Shown in pieces: positions 33,585 to 42,339 of a DNA stretch of 64,000 bases. The stretch comes from Planococcus glaciei (lineage in GTDB: Bacteria; Bacillota; Bacilli; Bacillales_A; Planococcaceae): positions 62,001 through 126,000 of the forward strand of contig NZ_FNDC01000004.1 of the NCBI RefSeq assembly GCF_900099655.1, given 5' to 3'. Under the pieces are notes generated by a model, which was not told the DNA's origin, searched no databases, and saw nothing but the letters and a program-made list of their open reading frames with translations. The position numbers and the translations under genes are program-made. The stretch's first letter is position 1; every line of letters begins with the position of its first letter.

Positions 33585-34363
33585 GCAGACAAATAAGCAG
33601 AGCGATGTTCATGTTTATCGTGTTGTTTTTCATCTCCCTATGGAGTGGAGCAGCCGTATTTGCAGAGACCGATCAGCATGTATACGACAATGCCGGGTTG
33701 CTGAGTGAAAGTGAAATCGGGGAACTCGAAGCCCTTGCGGCGGAACACAGCCGGAAACACGACGCAGATTTTTTGTTTTTGACGACGCCCACAACGGATG
33801 GACAGCCAATTACTACATATATGGGCGATTTTTTTGATACATGGAAAGCGGAAAACAACCAGGAAAATGCGGTGCTGCTGACAATTGATATCGGCAGCCG
33901 GGAAGTGTACCTTGCCGGTTTCGGCACTGCTGAAACTTCACTCGACAACCAGCGGGTCGAACTGGTGCTCGACCGGATCATGCCGTATATGAGCGCCGGG
34001 GAATACGGCGGAGCCTTCCATGAAACGGTCACCACATCGAGCCGTTACATGGAATACCGGCCAGGCGTCAATCCGGAAAATATTTTTCTGCAGACCTGGT
34101 TCCAGGCAGCGCTTGCTTTGCTGCTTGGCGGTGTAGTAGTCGGTTCGATGATTTTCAATGCAGGCGGGCGGGTGACGACGACATCCCGCACCTATGTAGA
34201 CAGCCAAAATACGCAGGTTCGAAGCCGGCGCGACCAATTCCGCAACAAAACCGTTTCAAGGCGCAGAGTGCCTAAAAGCAATGGCGGAGGCGGTGGCGGA
34301 TTTGGCGGCGGAGGCATGACCGGCGGGGGAAGTTCGTACAGCGGAGGCGGACGCAACTTCTAA
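33581..34363 (+). CDS. TPM-domain membrane protein (YdjH-like)
   Basis: A 260-aa protein with a signal peptide (residues 1-30), an extracytoplasmic TPM domain (VYDNAGLLSESEIGELEALA near 36-55, then FGTAETSLDNQRVE), one membrane span (about 172-190) and a glycine-rich C-terminal tail ending in repeated GGG/SSYSGGG. GTG 33581 has GGGAGG 9 nt upstream and overlaps the stop of the preceding gene; TTG 33578 is a less likely start. TPM proteins are associated with membrane-protein quality control in other organisms; here the role is inferred from the operon. Confidence 0.78.
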   Translation: MSRQISRAMFMFIVLFFISLWSGAAVFAETDQHVYDNAGLLSESEIGELEALAAEHSRKHDADFLFLTTPTTDGQPITTYMGDFFDTWKAENNQENAVLLTIDIGSREVYLAGFGTAETSLDNQRVELVLDRIMPYMSAGEYGGAFHETVTTSSRYMEYRPGVNPENIFLQTWFQAALALLLGGVVVGSMIFNAGGRVTTTSRTYVDSQNTQVRSRRDQFRNKTVSRRRVPKSNGGGGGGFGGGGMTGGGSSYSGGGRNF

Positions 34364-34396
34364 GAGCGAATCGAATAAAAGGAAGGAATGAACAAT

Positions 34397-35365
34397 ATGG
34401 GGCTTTTCGGCAATCAGTTCTCAGACGTAGTGGAATGGGATGAATTCAGGGAAGACATGATTTTTTGGAAATGGCACAACGACGAAATCAAAAAAGGCAG
34501 CCGGCTGATTATCCGGCCCGGACAAGACGCCATTTTCATCAATAACGGCAAAATCGAAGGGATTTTTGAAGACGACGGCGATTACGACATCGAATCAGAA
34601 ATCGTGCCATTCCTGTCGACCTTAAAAGGATTCCGCTTCGGCTTTAACAGCGGCATGCGCGTTGAAGTGCTGTTTGTTAACACGAAAGAATTCACGGTCC
34701 GGTGGGGGACGCAAAACCCCATCAATATTCCGGCGCCTCAATTGCCGGGCGGCATGCCGATCCGTGCAAACGGCACATTCCAGTTTAAAGTGAATGATTT
34801 TACGGCGTTGATTGATAAAATTGCAGGAATCCGCGACAGCTACCTGGTCGATGATGTAAAAATCCGGATTACGGCGATACTCGATCAGCTGCTCATGAAG
34901 TGGATCACCAAAGAAGGCAAAGATATGTTCAACCTGCAGGCGAATGCCCACGAGATCGGCAAAGGCATCTCGGATGACCTCAATATGGAATTGATGGACG
35001 ATGGCATGAAAATCACCGGCTTCCAGGTCATGAGCTTCAACTATCCGAAGGAAATCCAGGACATGATCAACAAAAATGCATCCCACGGCATGGTAGGCGA
35101 TGTGTCGAAATACCAGCAGATTTCAGTGGCGGATGCCATGGCCAAAGGCAATTCTTCCGGTTCCGGCTCTGCAGCGGACATGGCCGGCATGATGGTCGGG
35201 ATGAATATCGCCAAAGACATGATGGATACCATGAAAGAATCAAAATCCGGCGGCGGACAAACGGCTGGAGGCGGCAGTGCCCAGGGGCCGAACTTCTGCC
35301 CGAACTGCGGCCAGAAAAATGAAGGCGCGAAATTTTGTCCGAATTGCGGGCAGAAATTAGCGTAG
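34397..35365 (+). CDS. SPFH/Band 7 protein with C-terminal zinc ribbon (YdjI-like)
   Basis: A 322-aa flotillin-like protein. The SPFH domain occupies about residues 20-220 (WDEFREDMIFWKW near the N-terminus, SRLIIRPGQDAIF near 35-47). A flexible Gly/Met-rich linker follows, and the C-terminus holds a double zinc ribbon (CPNCGQKNEGAKFCPNCGQK). ATG 34397 is preferred over ATG 34388, which abuts the GGAAGGA site. In B. subtilis YdjI helps place PspA at the membrane. Last gene of the four-gene stress operon. Confidence 0.85.
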   Translation: MGLFGNQFSDVVEWDEFREDMIFWKWHNDEIKKGSRLIIRPGQDAIFINNGKIEGIFEDDGDYDIESEIVPFLSTLKGFRFGFNSGMRVEVLFVNTKEFTVRWGTQNPINIPAPQLPGGMPIRANGTFQFKVNDFTALIDKIAGIRDSYLVDDVKIRITAILDQLLMKWITKEGKDMFNLQANAHEIGKGISDDLNMELMDDGMKITGFQVMSFNYPKEIQDMINKNASHGMVGDVSKYQQISVADAMAKGNSSGSGSAADMAGMMVGMNIAKDMMDTMKESKSGGGQTAGGGSAQGPNFCPNCGQKNEGAKFCPNCGQKLA

Positions 35366-35448
35366 GCAAATAAAAGGAAATTTCTCCGGCGTTCGAGAAT
35401 AAAACTAATAGGAAACAAATTCTCAAACACTGGAAAAGAGGAATTCTA

Positions 35449-36237
35449 TTGGACCATTTACTGGCAGCAATGAAAATACTGGGCGATGACACGATTCAAC
35501 GCACACAGCTGAAGCATCGCATCAATTTGGTCGAAGCGTTTGGCATTCAAGACGGAATGTCGGTCATTGAAGTCGGCTGCGGCCAAGGAGATACGACGGT
35601 TGCACTGGCAGACCGGGTCGGTGAAAGCGGACGGGTGCTGGCGATTGATATTGCGCCGCCGGATTACGGTGCGCCCATCACGCTCGGTGAAGCGGCGTCT
35701 TCCATTGCGGCATCCCCGCTTGGTTCGAGGGTAGAGTTTCAGCTGGAAACCGATTTGCTCGATTTGCCGGACGGCCGGTTTGATGTTGCGGTTTTATCGC
35801 ATTGTTCCTGGTATTTCCGGGATCCGGAGCAGCTGCTGCGGATCTTGAAAAAGCTGCGCCGGATGGCCACCCGCATTTGCATCGCGGAATGGGACGTGAA
35901 TTATACACAGCTCTCCCAGCGCAGCCATTTTACAGCGGCGGCTATTTTGGCATTGTACGGTGAGTTTGTTGAAAATGACGGCAATATCCAGCATTTATTT
36001 GATTCGCAGCAATTGCAAAATTTGCTGGAAGAAGCAGGCTGGAATGTGGTCGAAACCGCGACGGTCGCGGCATCTTATTTGCAGGACGGGGCTTGGGAAG
36101 CGGATTATGCCTGGTCGGTCCAGCAAGAGTTTTCAAAAGCGCCGGAGCGCATCCGTTCGCTTGTCGGCAGTTTTTATTCCTTATTGGAGAAAGAGGGAAT
36201 TACCAGTCTCGATAGCATCGTCATATTAGCGGAATAA
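35449..36237 (+). CDS. Class I SAM-dependent methyltransferase
   Basis: A 262-aa soluble methyltransferase. Motif I is VIEVGCGQGDTTVALA near residues 39-54, the acidic loop LAIDIAPPD near 64-72, and motif IV FDVAVLSHCSWYF near 109-121. TTG 35449 follows AGAGG. The gene stands alone between terminator-bounded units; the substrate cannot be told. The C-terminal half is unusually rich in Gln/Glu and aromatic residues but shows no known domain. Confidence 0.85.
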   Translation: MDHLLAAMKILGDDTIQRTQLKHRINLVEAFGIQDGMSVIEVGCGQGDTTVALADRVGESGRVLAIDIAPPDYGAPITLGEAASSIAASPLGSRVEFQLETDLLDLPDGRFDVAVLSHCSWYFRDPEQLLRILKKLRRMATRICIAEWDVNYTQLSQRSHFTAAAILALYGEFVENDGNIQHLFDSQQLQNLLEEAGWNVVETATVAASYLQDGAWEADYAWSVQQEFSKAPERIRSLVGSFYSLLEKEGITSLDSIVILAE

Positions 36238-36254
36238 AAGCCCAATATGGATTT

Positions 36255-36297
36255 AAGCCGATTGAAAGCAGACAGGCTGCTTTCAATCGGCTTTTTA
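36255..36297. terminator. Bidirectional terminator
   Basis: AAGCCGATTGAAAGCAG pairs with CTGCTTTCAATCGGCTT over 17 bp, loop 6-8 nt, with TTTTT on the plus strand. It separates the methyltransferase gene from the convergent zinT gene. Confidence 0.92.
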
Positions 36298-36307
36298 TAT
36301 TTCCGTT

Positions 36308-37039
36308 TTAATGCGCCATCATTTCATGGGCAATCGTATGGCCATCCAGATCGGACGGATAGTAAGTCGGCCAGTTCACCACTTCATCGAGCAAGGCCGC
36401 GCGGTTGTCGCCCCAATACAAATGGTAATGGTCCGCGTCGGTCGGAGAGATGCCGTGGTCGCTGAATTGGATAAACTGCGGCATGCCGCCGCTGCCTTCT
36501 GCCAATGTAAAGATAAAACGGACGCCCCGGTTGCCGGCTTCGTATGTAAGAATTTCAAAGCCGTCGTATGTATAAGTGCCAGACAGTTCTTTTCCGTTTT
36601 GGAAAAAACTCACTTGGTCTTCAGTGATTACGATTCGCTCCACGTCTGTCTTATAGCCTTCGGTGTAGTAGGTTTTGTATTCTTCGGCTGTCATGTCGTC
36701 TGAATGCAGCGCTTTGTCTTCGAACACTTCATCGAGTTCGCCGTTTTCAAGAAGCGGATAGACGGATTGCCAATCGCCTGCCCAGTCAGAGAGGGGGCGG
36801 TCCTCTACTTGGCTGTCTTCAAAAAAGCCGTCGTAGATTTTTTGTGATTCTTCGTCGTGTGCATGGCTGTGTTCATGGTCATGATCGTGATCGCTTTCCG
36901 TTTCTTTTGTTTCTGCTTGTGCGGTGCTTGAAGCGGTCGTTTCTTGTTCAGCCTCGGATAGATCTGCAGATTGGCATCCGGCTGCGAACAGAGTAGTAAG
37001 GGCCAGAATTCCAACACCTTTGGTCAATGAATTTTTCAT
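36308..37039 (-). CDS. zinT: ZinT-family zinc-binding lipoprotein with His-rich loop
   Basis: A 243-aa lipoprotein that binds zinc (or cadmium) outside the membrane and likely passes it to a zinc importer. Lipobox FAAGC (Cys about 22), an acidic linker, a His-rich segment HDHDHEHSHAHD near residues 52-63, then the ZinT domain (YDGFFEDSQVEDRPLSDWAGDWQS near 69-92) with the metal-binding HYHLYWG near 206-212. A Zur-type box lies just upstream. The ZnuA-type binding protein is not in this window. Confidence 0.92.
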   Translation of the reverse strand: MKNSLTKGVGILALTTLFAAGCQSADLSEAEQETTASSTAQAETKETESDHDHDHEHSHAHDEESQKIYDGFFEDSQVEDRPLSDWAGDWQSVYPLLENGELDEVFEDKALHSDDMTAEEYKTYYTEGYKTDVERIVITEDQVSFFQNGKELSGTYTYDGFEILTYEAGNRGVRFIFTLAEGSGGMPQFIQFSDHGISPTDADHYHLYWGDNRAALLDEVVNWPTYYPSDLDGHTIAHEMMAH

Positions 37040-37059
37040 GAATACACTCCTTTTCTATA

Positions 37060-37080
37060 AACCGTAATGATTACAATTTA
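37060..37080 (-). promoter_or_regulatory. Zur box upstream of zinT
   Basis: AAACCGTAATGATTACAATTT (positions 37060-37080 read in two halves around GTAATGATTAC at 37064-37074) closely matches the Bacillus Zur box core TCGTAATNATTACGA. It ends about 20 bp from the zinT start codon, overlapping the expected promoter, so zinT should be induced under zinc starvation. Confidence 0.75.
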
Positions 37081-37381
37081 TGATTATACATATCAAAAGC
37101 GAGAATGTGAATAAAAAGATTATTCTGAATTTATAAACGCCGTAATTATCCAATCCACGGATATAACTTTTACTTTTTCGCTCTTAAAGGAAACACGAGA
37201 AAAGTAAAACCGGGACGTAAAAAAGTTCTTTTCACCTAGTGATTAAAACTTGCGCAGCAGTCAGTTAATGCCCTATAATTTGATACATTGTGTCCGAATT
37301 TCATAAACTCGGAGAGAATCATGAACGGAGTTTTGGCGTTATGCCGCCAGCATTTTCAATTAGAAATGGAGAAGAATAAGT

Positions 37382-38239
37382 ATGGACAAAGTTTACAGCA
37401 CGGTGATCATTTTTCTGGGATCGCTTTTGCTTGGAGTAGCATTCAATATGTTTTTATTGCCGCATGAAATTTTATCAGGAGGAATCACGGGGATAGCGAT
37501 GATTCTAAGTTTGATGCTGCCGGTCAATGCCGGAATTTGGTTGATTCTATTGAATATCCCGGTTTTGGTATTGGGCTGGATGAAGCTTGGAAAAGTTTTC
37601 ATTCTCAACAGCATTTTCTCGGTAGCTGTGACATCGATTTCGATGCTTTATATCCCGGTTATGAAAGTGACGGAAGATGCTTTGTTGTCATCGGTATTCG
37701 GCGGGGTCCTTGTTGGTGTCGGGGTCGGATTCATCATCCGCTTCTACGGTTCAACAGGCGGCTTTGACGTAATCGGTTTGCTTTTGACGATGAAACGCGA
37801 CATTCCACTCGGCTTTTTAGTATTTGGATTGAATAGCTTGGTTGTCTTCGTATCGGGCTTTATTTTCACATGGGAACTTGCGATGTACACAATGGCTTCC
37901 ATTTATATCACAGGTCTTGTGGTTGACCGCATCCATACCCGCCACATCAAGCTGAGTTTGATGGTGGTGACCAGCAAAGGCGATGCCGTCAAAAAGCAAT
38001 TGCTTGAACATCTTTACCGCGGCATCACGGTGACCGATGGGGAAGGCGCGTATTCGGGGAACAAAGTGAAGGTGCTTTACTCCGTCATTTCGCGTTACGA
38101 GCTCGCGTATGTCCGTCCGCTCATCAAGGAAATTGATCCAAACGCTTTCGTCAGCATCAGCGAGACGATGGAAGTCATGGGCAACTTCCGCAAAGACGAT
38201 AATTTCAAAAAAGTGCCTGGCACCTCTCAAATGATGTGA
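37382..38239 (+). CDS. YitT-family membrane protein (DUF161/DUF2179)
   Basis: A 285-aa protein with five or six membrane segments in residues 1-190 (family motifs LLPHEILSGGITGIAMIL near 25-42 and RFYGSTGGFDVIGLLL near 120-135) and a cytoplasmic C-terminal DUF2179 domain (YRGITVTDGEGAYSG near 216-230, then LYSVISRYE). The function of this widespread family is unknown; some members are linked to efflux or sporulation. ATG 37382 has GGAG upstream. Confidence 0.85.
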   Translation: MDKVYSTVIIFLGSLLLGVAFNMFLLPHEILSGGITGIAMILSLMLPVNAGIWLILLNIPVLVLGWMKLGKVFILNSIFSVAVTSISMLYIPVMKVTEDALLSSVFGGVLVGVGVGFIIRFYGSTGGFDVIGLLLTMKRDIPLGFLVFGLNSLVVFVSGFIFTWELAMYTMASIYITGLVVDRIHTRHIKLSLMVVTSKGDAVKKQLLEHLYRGITVTDGEGAYSGNKVKVLYSVISRYELAYVRPLIKEIDPNAFVSISETMEVMGNFRKDDNFKKVPGTSQMM

Positions 38240-38252
38240 GCCAAGTCTTAAG

Positions 38253-38285
38253 ACCCCTTCGAAGCTGAAAATCGGAGGGGTTTTT
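38253..38285 (+). terminator. Terminator of the YitT-family gene
   Basis: CCCCTTCGA pairs with TCGGAGGGG (one mismatch) around a 9-nt loop, followed by TTTTT. Confidence 0.8.
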
Positions 38286-38323
38286 CATACGTAAAATTAT
38301 TATCAGAATAATCAAAATAAGTA

Positions 38324-38338
38324 TACCCAATTTGGGTA
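38324..38338. promoter_or_regulatory. Palindromic candidate operator upstream of the 32-aa membrane protein gene
   Basis: TACCCAATTTGGGTA has two perfect 7-bp arms around a single base. It overlaps a weak -10-like TATACC (38322-38327) with TTATCA 16 bp upstream. The shape TACCC-N5-GGGTA recalls operators of CsoR-family repressors, but the central bases differ, so the regulator is not assigned. Confidence 0.4.
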
Positions 38339-38377
38339 ATTAGGTTTATGATGAAGGTAGAAGGAGGAGGATTTGAG

Positions 38378-38476
38378 ATGGATCCAACATTTGGTCTTGT
38401 ACCGATGCTCGTGCTTGCAGCCATTGCAGTCGTGCTGATCATGACCTATTTCATCTTCCACCACTGGGCAAAATGA
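38378..38476 (+). CDS. 32-aa single-span membrane peptide
   Basis: A very small gene encoding a 32-residue peptide: short N-terminus MDPTFG, one hydrophobic helix (about residues 7-27) and the C-terminus FHHWAK. Support comes from a strong ribosome site AGGAGGAGG (38362-38370, 7 nt before the ATG), a palindromic operator-like sequence upstream and a perfect terminator right after the stop. It looks like an independent transcription unit. No family was recognised; the paired histidines next to the membrane could bind metal. Confidence 0.65.
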   Translation: MDPTFGLVPMLVLAAIAVVLIMTYFIFHHWAK

Positions 38477-38484
38477 ACAGCACT

Positions 38485-38513
38485 AAAAAGCCGCATCCGC
38501 ATGCGGCTTTTTA
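38485..38513 (+). terminator. Terminator of the 32-aa peptide gene
   Basis: AAAAAGCCGCAT / ATGCGGCTTTTT perfect 12-bp stem with a 4-nt loop and T tail, 9 bases after the stop codon. Confidence 0.92.
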
Positions 38514-38560
38514 ATTTGGTCGTGGCAGAATGGCTTTATCGTGCTGATTTTGAGGAGCGC

Positions 38561-38680
38561 GGATAAATGCTGAGAAGCGCGAATAAAATCTCAGCAACGC
38601 AGATAAATTCTGAGCAACGCAGATAAACTCCGAGCAACGCAGAAAAACTTCAAGCAGCGCAGATATAACCCGGAACTGCG
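38561..38680 (+). repeat. 20-bp-period tandem repeat array (six units)
   Basis: Six consecutive 20-bp units, in exact register (38561, 38581, 38601, 38621, 38641, 38661), with consensus RGATAAANTCTGAGCAACGC. Units 3 and 4 differ from each other at only two positions; the last unit is the most decayed. It lies between the terminator of the 32-aa peptide gene and the terminator of the convergent YjiH gene, so it appears to be outside both transcripts. This is the clearest member of the dispersed family. Confidence 0.85.
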
Positions 38681-38705
38681 CTTGCTAGCGTAGAAATCCA
38701 CACAT

Positions 38706-38735
38706 AAAAAAAGCCCGCGGAAAGTTTCCGCGGGC
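38706..38735 (-). terminator. Terminator of the YjiH-family gene
   Basis: GCCCGCGGAAA / TTTCCGCGGGC hairpin (38713-38735) with a run of seven T on the minus strand, 17 bases after the stop. Confidence 0.92.
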
Positions 38736-38751
38736 ATCAACTTATTCGCTT

Positions 38752-40116
38752 TTATACAAACAAATGACCGAACAAGACCAGAATCGGCAAGGTAATCACC
38801 GTACGCAAAATGAAGATAACAACCAGTTCCCAGAACTTGAGCGGGATGTTCGAACGCAAGATCAACAGCCCGATTTCAGACATGTAGATGATTTGGGTCA
38901 ACGATACCCCTGCCAGAACAAAACGGGTCAATTCGCTTTCAATGCCGCTGCCGAGAACTGCCGGCAGGAACATATCCGCAAAACCGACGAGGAAGGTCGG
39001 AGCCGCTTCGGCTGCTTCGGGAAGGCCCAGCAACGTCAGCACAGGAATCAACGGATAAGAGACGATTTTAAACAGCGGTGTGTATTCCGCTACGACCAAT
39101 GCCAATGTTCCGAGCGCCATGACCAATGGGATTAACGCCAGCCAGATATCCAACACGGTTTCCACACCAATCTTGGCGAGCTTTGAAGGGCTTGCAGCGC
39201 TATCCGCTTTGCGGCGGGCTTCAGCCAATCCCCATTTTACGAGAGATACGCCGTCTGGGATAGTGTCGTCAACTTGTTTGCCGACCGGCGCATAATAGTC
39301 GTCCTTTTTGCGGGACAGCGGCGGGATGCGGGGCATGATGACCGCTGCAACCAGGCAAGCGACCGAAACGGCCAGATAGAACGGCAAAAACAAATGGCCG
39401 ATGCCGACCACATTGGCAACAACTAAACTGAATGCAACGGATGCAATCGAAAAAGTGGTGGCAATGACGGAAGCTTCACGCTCTGTATAATAGCCTTCGT
39501 CGTATTGCTTCATTGTGACCAGGACACCGACTGGCGCAGCTCCCATCCAGGATGCCATTGCATCAATCGAGGAACGGCCAGGCAAGGTAAATACAGGGCG
39601 CATGAATTTATTGACCAAAACGCCGACAAACTCCATCAGCCCGAATTCAACGAGCAAAGGCAACAGAATGCCGGCAAATAAAAACCAAGTCAACAAGACA
39701 GGCGCCAAATCATATAGGACGACTCCGCCTGTATTGCGGGAAGCAATCGCTTCAGGACCGATTTCAAAATAAGCCATGATGCCGAATGCGAAAGCAATGA
39801 TGCGCACCGCGAGGCCGAATGGGCCATTGATAAACGTTGCACGCAGAAACGGCGATTTTTTGACGAACGCCGGTTTGATAGCAGTGGCGGCCAGACTGGC
39901 AATGGCTGAAAAGCCCAGAAGGAAGAGGATGAATCCGGGAATTGCAGAACTAAAAGTTGATAACAGGAAAGAGGCTAGAATACCGACGCCGATTGTCACT
40001 TCTCCGTTATACGAAATCGGGCATAAAAACAGCAGCGCCCCGCTCAGGGATGGAATGAGAAATTTCCAAGTTGCCGCTGGAGAAACGGTTTTTTTGTTTT
40101 GTTGAAGCATGGCCAT
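38752..40116 (-). CDS. YjiH-family nucleoside-recognition membrane transporter
   Basis: A 454-aa protein with about 10-11 membrane segments and two gate-like (nucleoside recognition) motifs (FGLMEFVGVLVNKFMRPVFTLPGRSSIDAMASWMG near residues 163-197; the second half has TFLVGFADMFLPAVLG). It matches the YjiH family, whose substrate is not settled. ATG 40116 is chosen since GGAGG lies 8 nt upstream and a longer in-frame start would precede the ribosome site. Single-gene unit with its own terminator. Confidence 0.82.
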   Translation of the reverse strand: MAMLQQNKKTVSPAATWKFLIPSLSGALLFLCPISYNGEVTIGVGILASFLLSTFSSAIPGFILFLLGFSAIASLAATAIKPAFVKKSPFLRATFINGPFGLAVRIIAFAFGIMAYFEIGPEAIASRNTGGVVLYDLAPVLLTWFLFAGILLPLLVEFGLMEFVGVLVNKFMRPVFTLPGRSSIDAMASWMGAAPVGVLVTMKQYDEGYYTEREASVIATTFSIASVAFSLVVANVVGIGHLFLPFYLAVSVACLVAAVIMPRIPPLSRKKDDYYAPVGKQVDDTIPDGVSLVKWGLAEARRKADSAASPSKLAKIGVETVLDIWLALIPLVMALGTLALVVAEYTPLFKIVSYPLIPVLTLLGLPEAAEAAPTFLVGFADMFLPAVLGSGIESELTRFVLAGVSLTQIIYMSEIGLLILRSNIPLKFWELVVIFILRTVITLPILVLFGHLFV

Positions 40117-40471
40117 AGATGAATCCTCCTTGGGCTTAATAAAATAAGATGTATACAGTATACATATAATGTTTATAAATATACAAGAGCCGAAAAGCAA
40201 TAAAGCAGTTGCTCTTGCATTTCCTTCTCATGAAATATCCGAAACTAATATGCATCATGTCATAAGAACCAAAACCTCCATCAGGAAAATAAGATTTGTA
40301 TAAAATATGACGGGAGTTTTTTTAGCGGGAAACTGTTTGGAAATCCTTTAGCATCAAGCTATAGAACAGACTGTCTAACTGAAAACTTATAAAGTCTAAA
40401 CGTATTCGATAGCTCTATTTTCGATTGGAATAACAAAAATTCTTAGAAAGTGTCTATAAGTTCTGCTAGTA

Positions 40472-40501
40472 TTGATAAAGACAGATATTTTAAAATATAT
40501 T
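40472..40501 (+). promoter_or_regulatory. Candidate promoter of the glutamate dehydrogenase leader
   Basis: TTGATA (40472-40477), 18-bp spacer, TATATT (40496-40501). If used, the transcript would carry a leader of about 270 nt before gdhA. The rest of the gap (40117-40470) is AT-rich and shows no other recognisable element. Confidence 0.35.
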
Positions 40502-40559
40502 TATGAAAAATGCATAACACATTTTCTAAATCCTTTTAACCTTCTATATGACGATCCGG

Positions 40560-40605
40560 ATCCTTTCATCAGCTTATGGCTGATGAAAGGATTATTATTT
40601 ATATT
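40560..40605 (+). terminator. Leader hairpin, possible terminator or attenuator
   Basis: Perfect 14-bp stem ATCCTTTCATCAGC (40560-40573) / complement (40579-40592) with a 5-nt loop, followed by a T-rich but interrupted stretch. It lies within the proposed leader, 190 bases before gdhA. Confidence 0.5.
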
Positions 40606-40664
40606 TGCCGAGATAAGAAGCCGGCACAATCGCATAGAGCGAATCAATGGAGGAAAATTTAATA

Positions 40665-40712
40665 ATGAAATATTTATTTGATAAAGCCGAAAACAATTTG
40701 TATAATAATTAA
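40665..40712 (+). CDS. Possible 15-aa leader peptide
   Basis: ATG 40665 follows TGGAGGAAAA and opens a 15-codon frame (MKYLFDKAENNLYNN) ending at TAA 40710-40712, between the leader hairpin and gdhA. The good ribosome site is the only support; the peptide is Asn-rich (four of 15), which may be meaningful for a nitrogen-assimilation gene. Confidence 0.3.
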   Translation: MKYLFDKAENNLYNN

Positions 40713-40762
40713 TAAACAATTAATTTATTGAATATTTATACATGTCGACAAAGATGTTTTAA

Positions 40763-42163
<1,401 letters not shown>

Positions 42164-42188
42164 CATACAAGCTAGATAAGCTCAAAAG

Positions 42189-42219
42189 CGCTCAGACGAA
42201 ACGGTCTGAGCGTTTTTTT
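42189..42219 (+). terminator. Terminator of gdhA
   Basis: CGCTCAGAC / GTCTGAGCG 9-bp stem, 6-nt loop, T7 tail. Confidence 0.92.
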
Positions 42220-42246
42220 GTTTGTTGTATTGCTCCTTTACGCAAT

Positions 42247-42300
42247 TCAAATACTTCTTAACATTTCCTCAACAATAACTTCACATTCGACCCGTACACT
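42247..42300 (+). promoter_or_regulatory. Pho box and promoter of the ABC importer operon
   Basis: Hexamers TCAAAT (42247), TTAACA (42258), TCAACA (42269) and TTCACA (42280) are spaced exactly 11 bp apart (5-bp gaps); the last three fit the PhoP-binding repeat TTHACA with at most one difference. A -10-like TACACT follows at 42295, at the distance seen in PhoP-activated Bacillus promoters. The operon should respond to phosphate starvation. Confidence 0.65.
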
Positions 42301-42339
42301 TAATGAATACCGAGCAAGAAAATTCGAGGGGGAATTGAC

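Noticed and set aside
37321..37380. ATG frame just upstream of the YitT-family gene
   Set aside because: It has no ribosome site, runs into the YitT-family gene in another frame and looks like chance.
38561..38680. CRISPR array
   Set aside because: Units are directly adjacent with a 20-bp period and no unique spacers; no cas genes are nearby.
40560..40605. T-box or other riboswitch in the gdhA leader
   Set aside because: No T-box GGUGGNACCGCG sequence or other conserved aptamer element is visible; only a simple hairpin.
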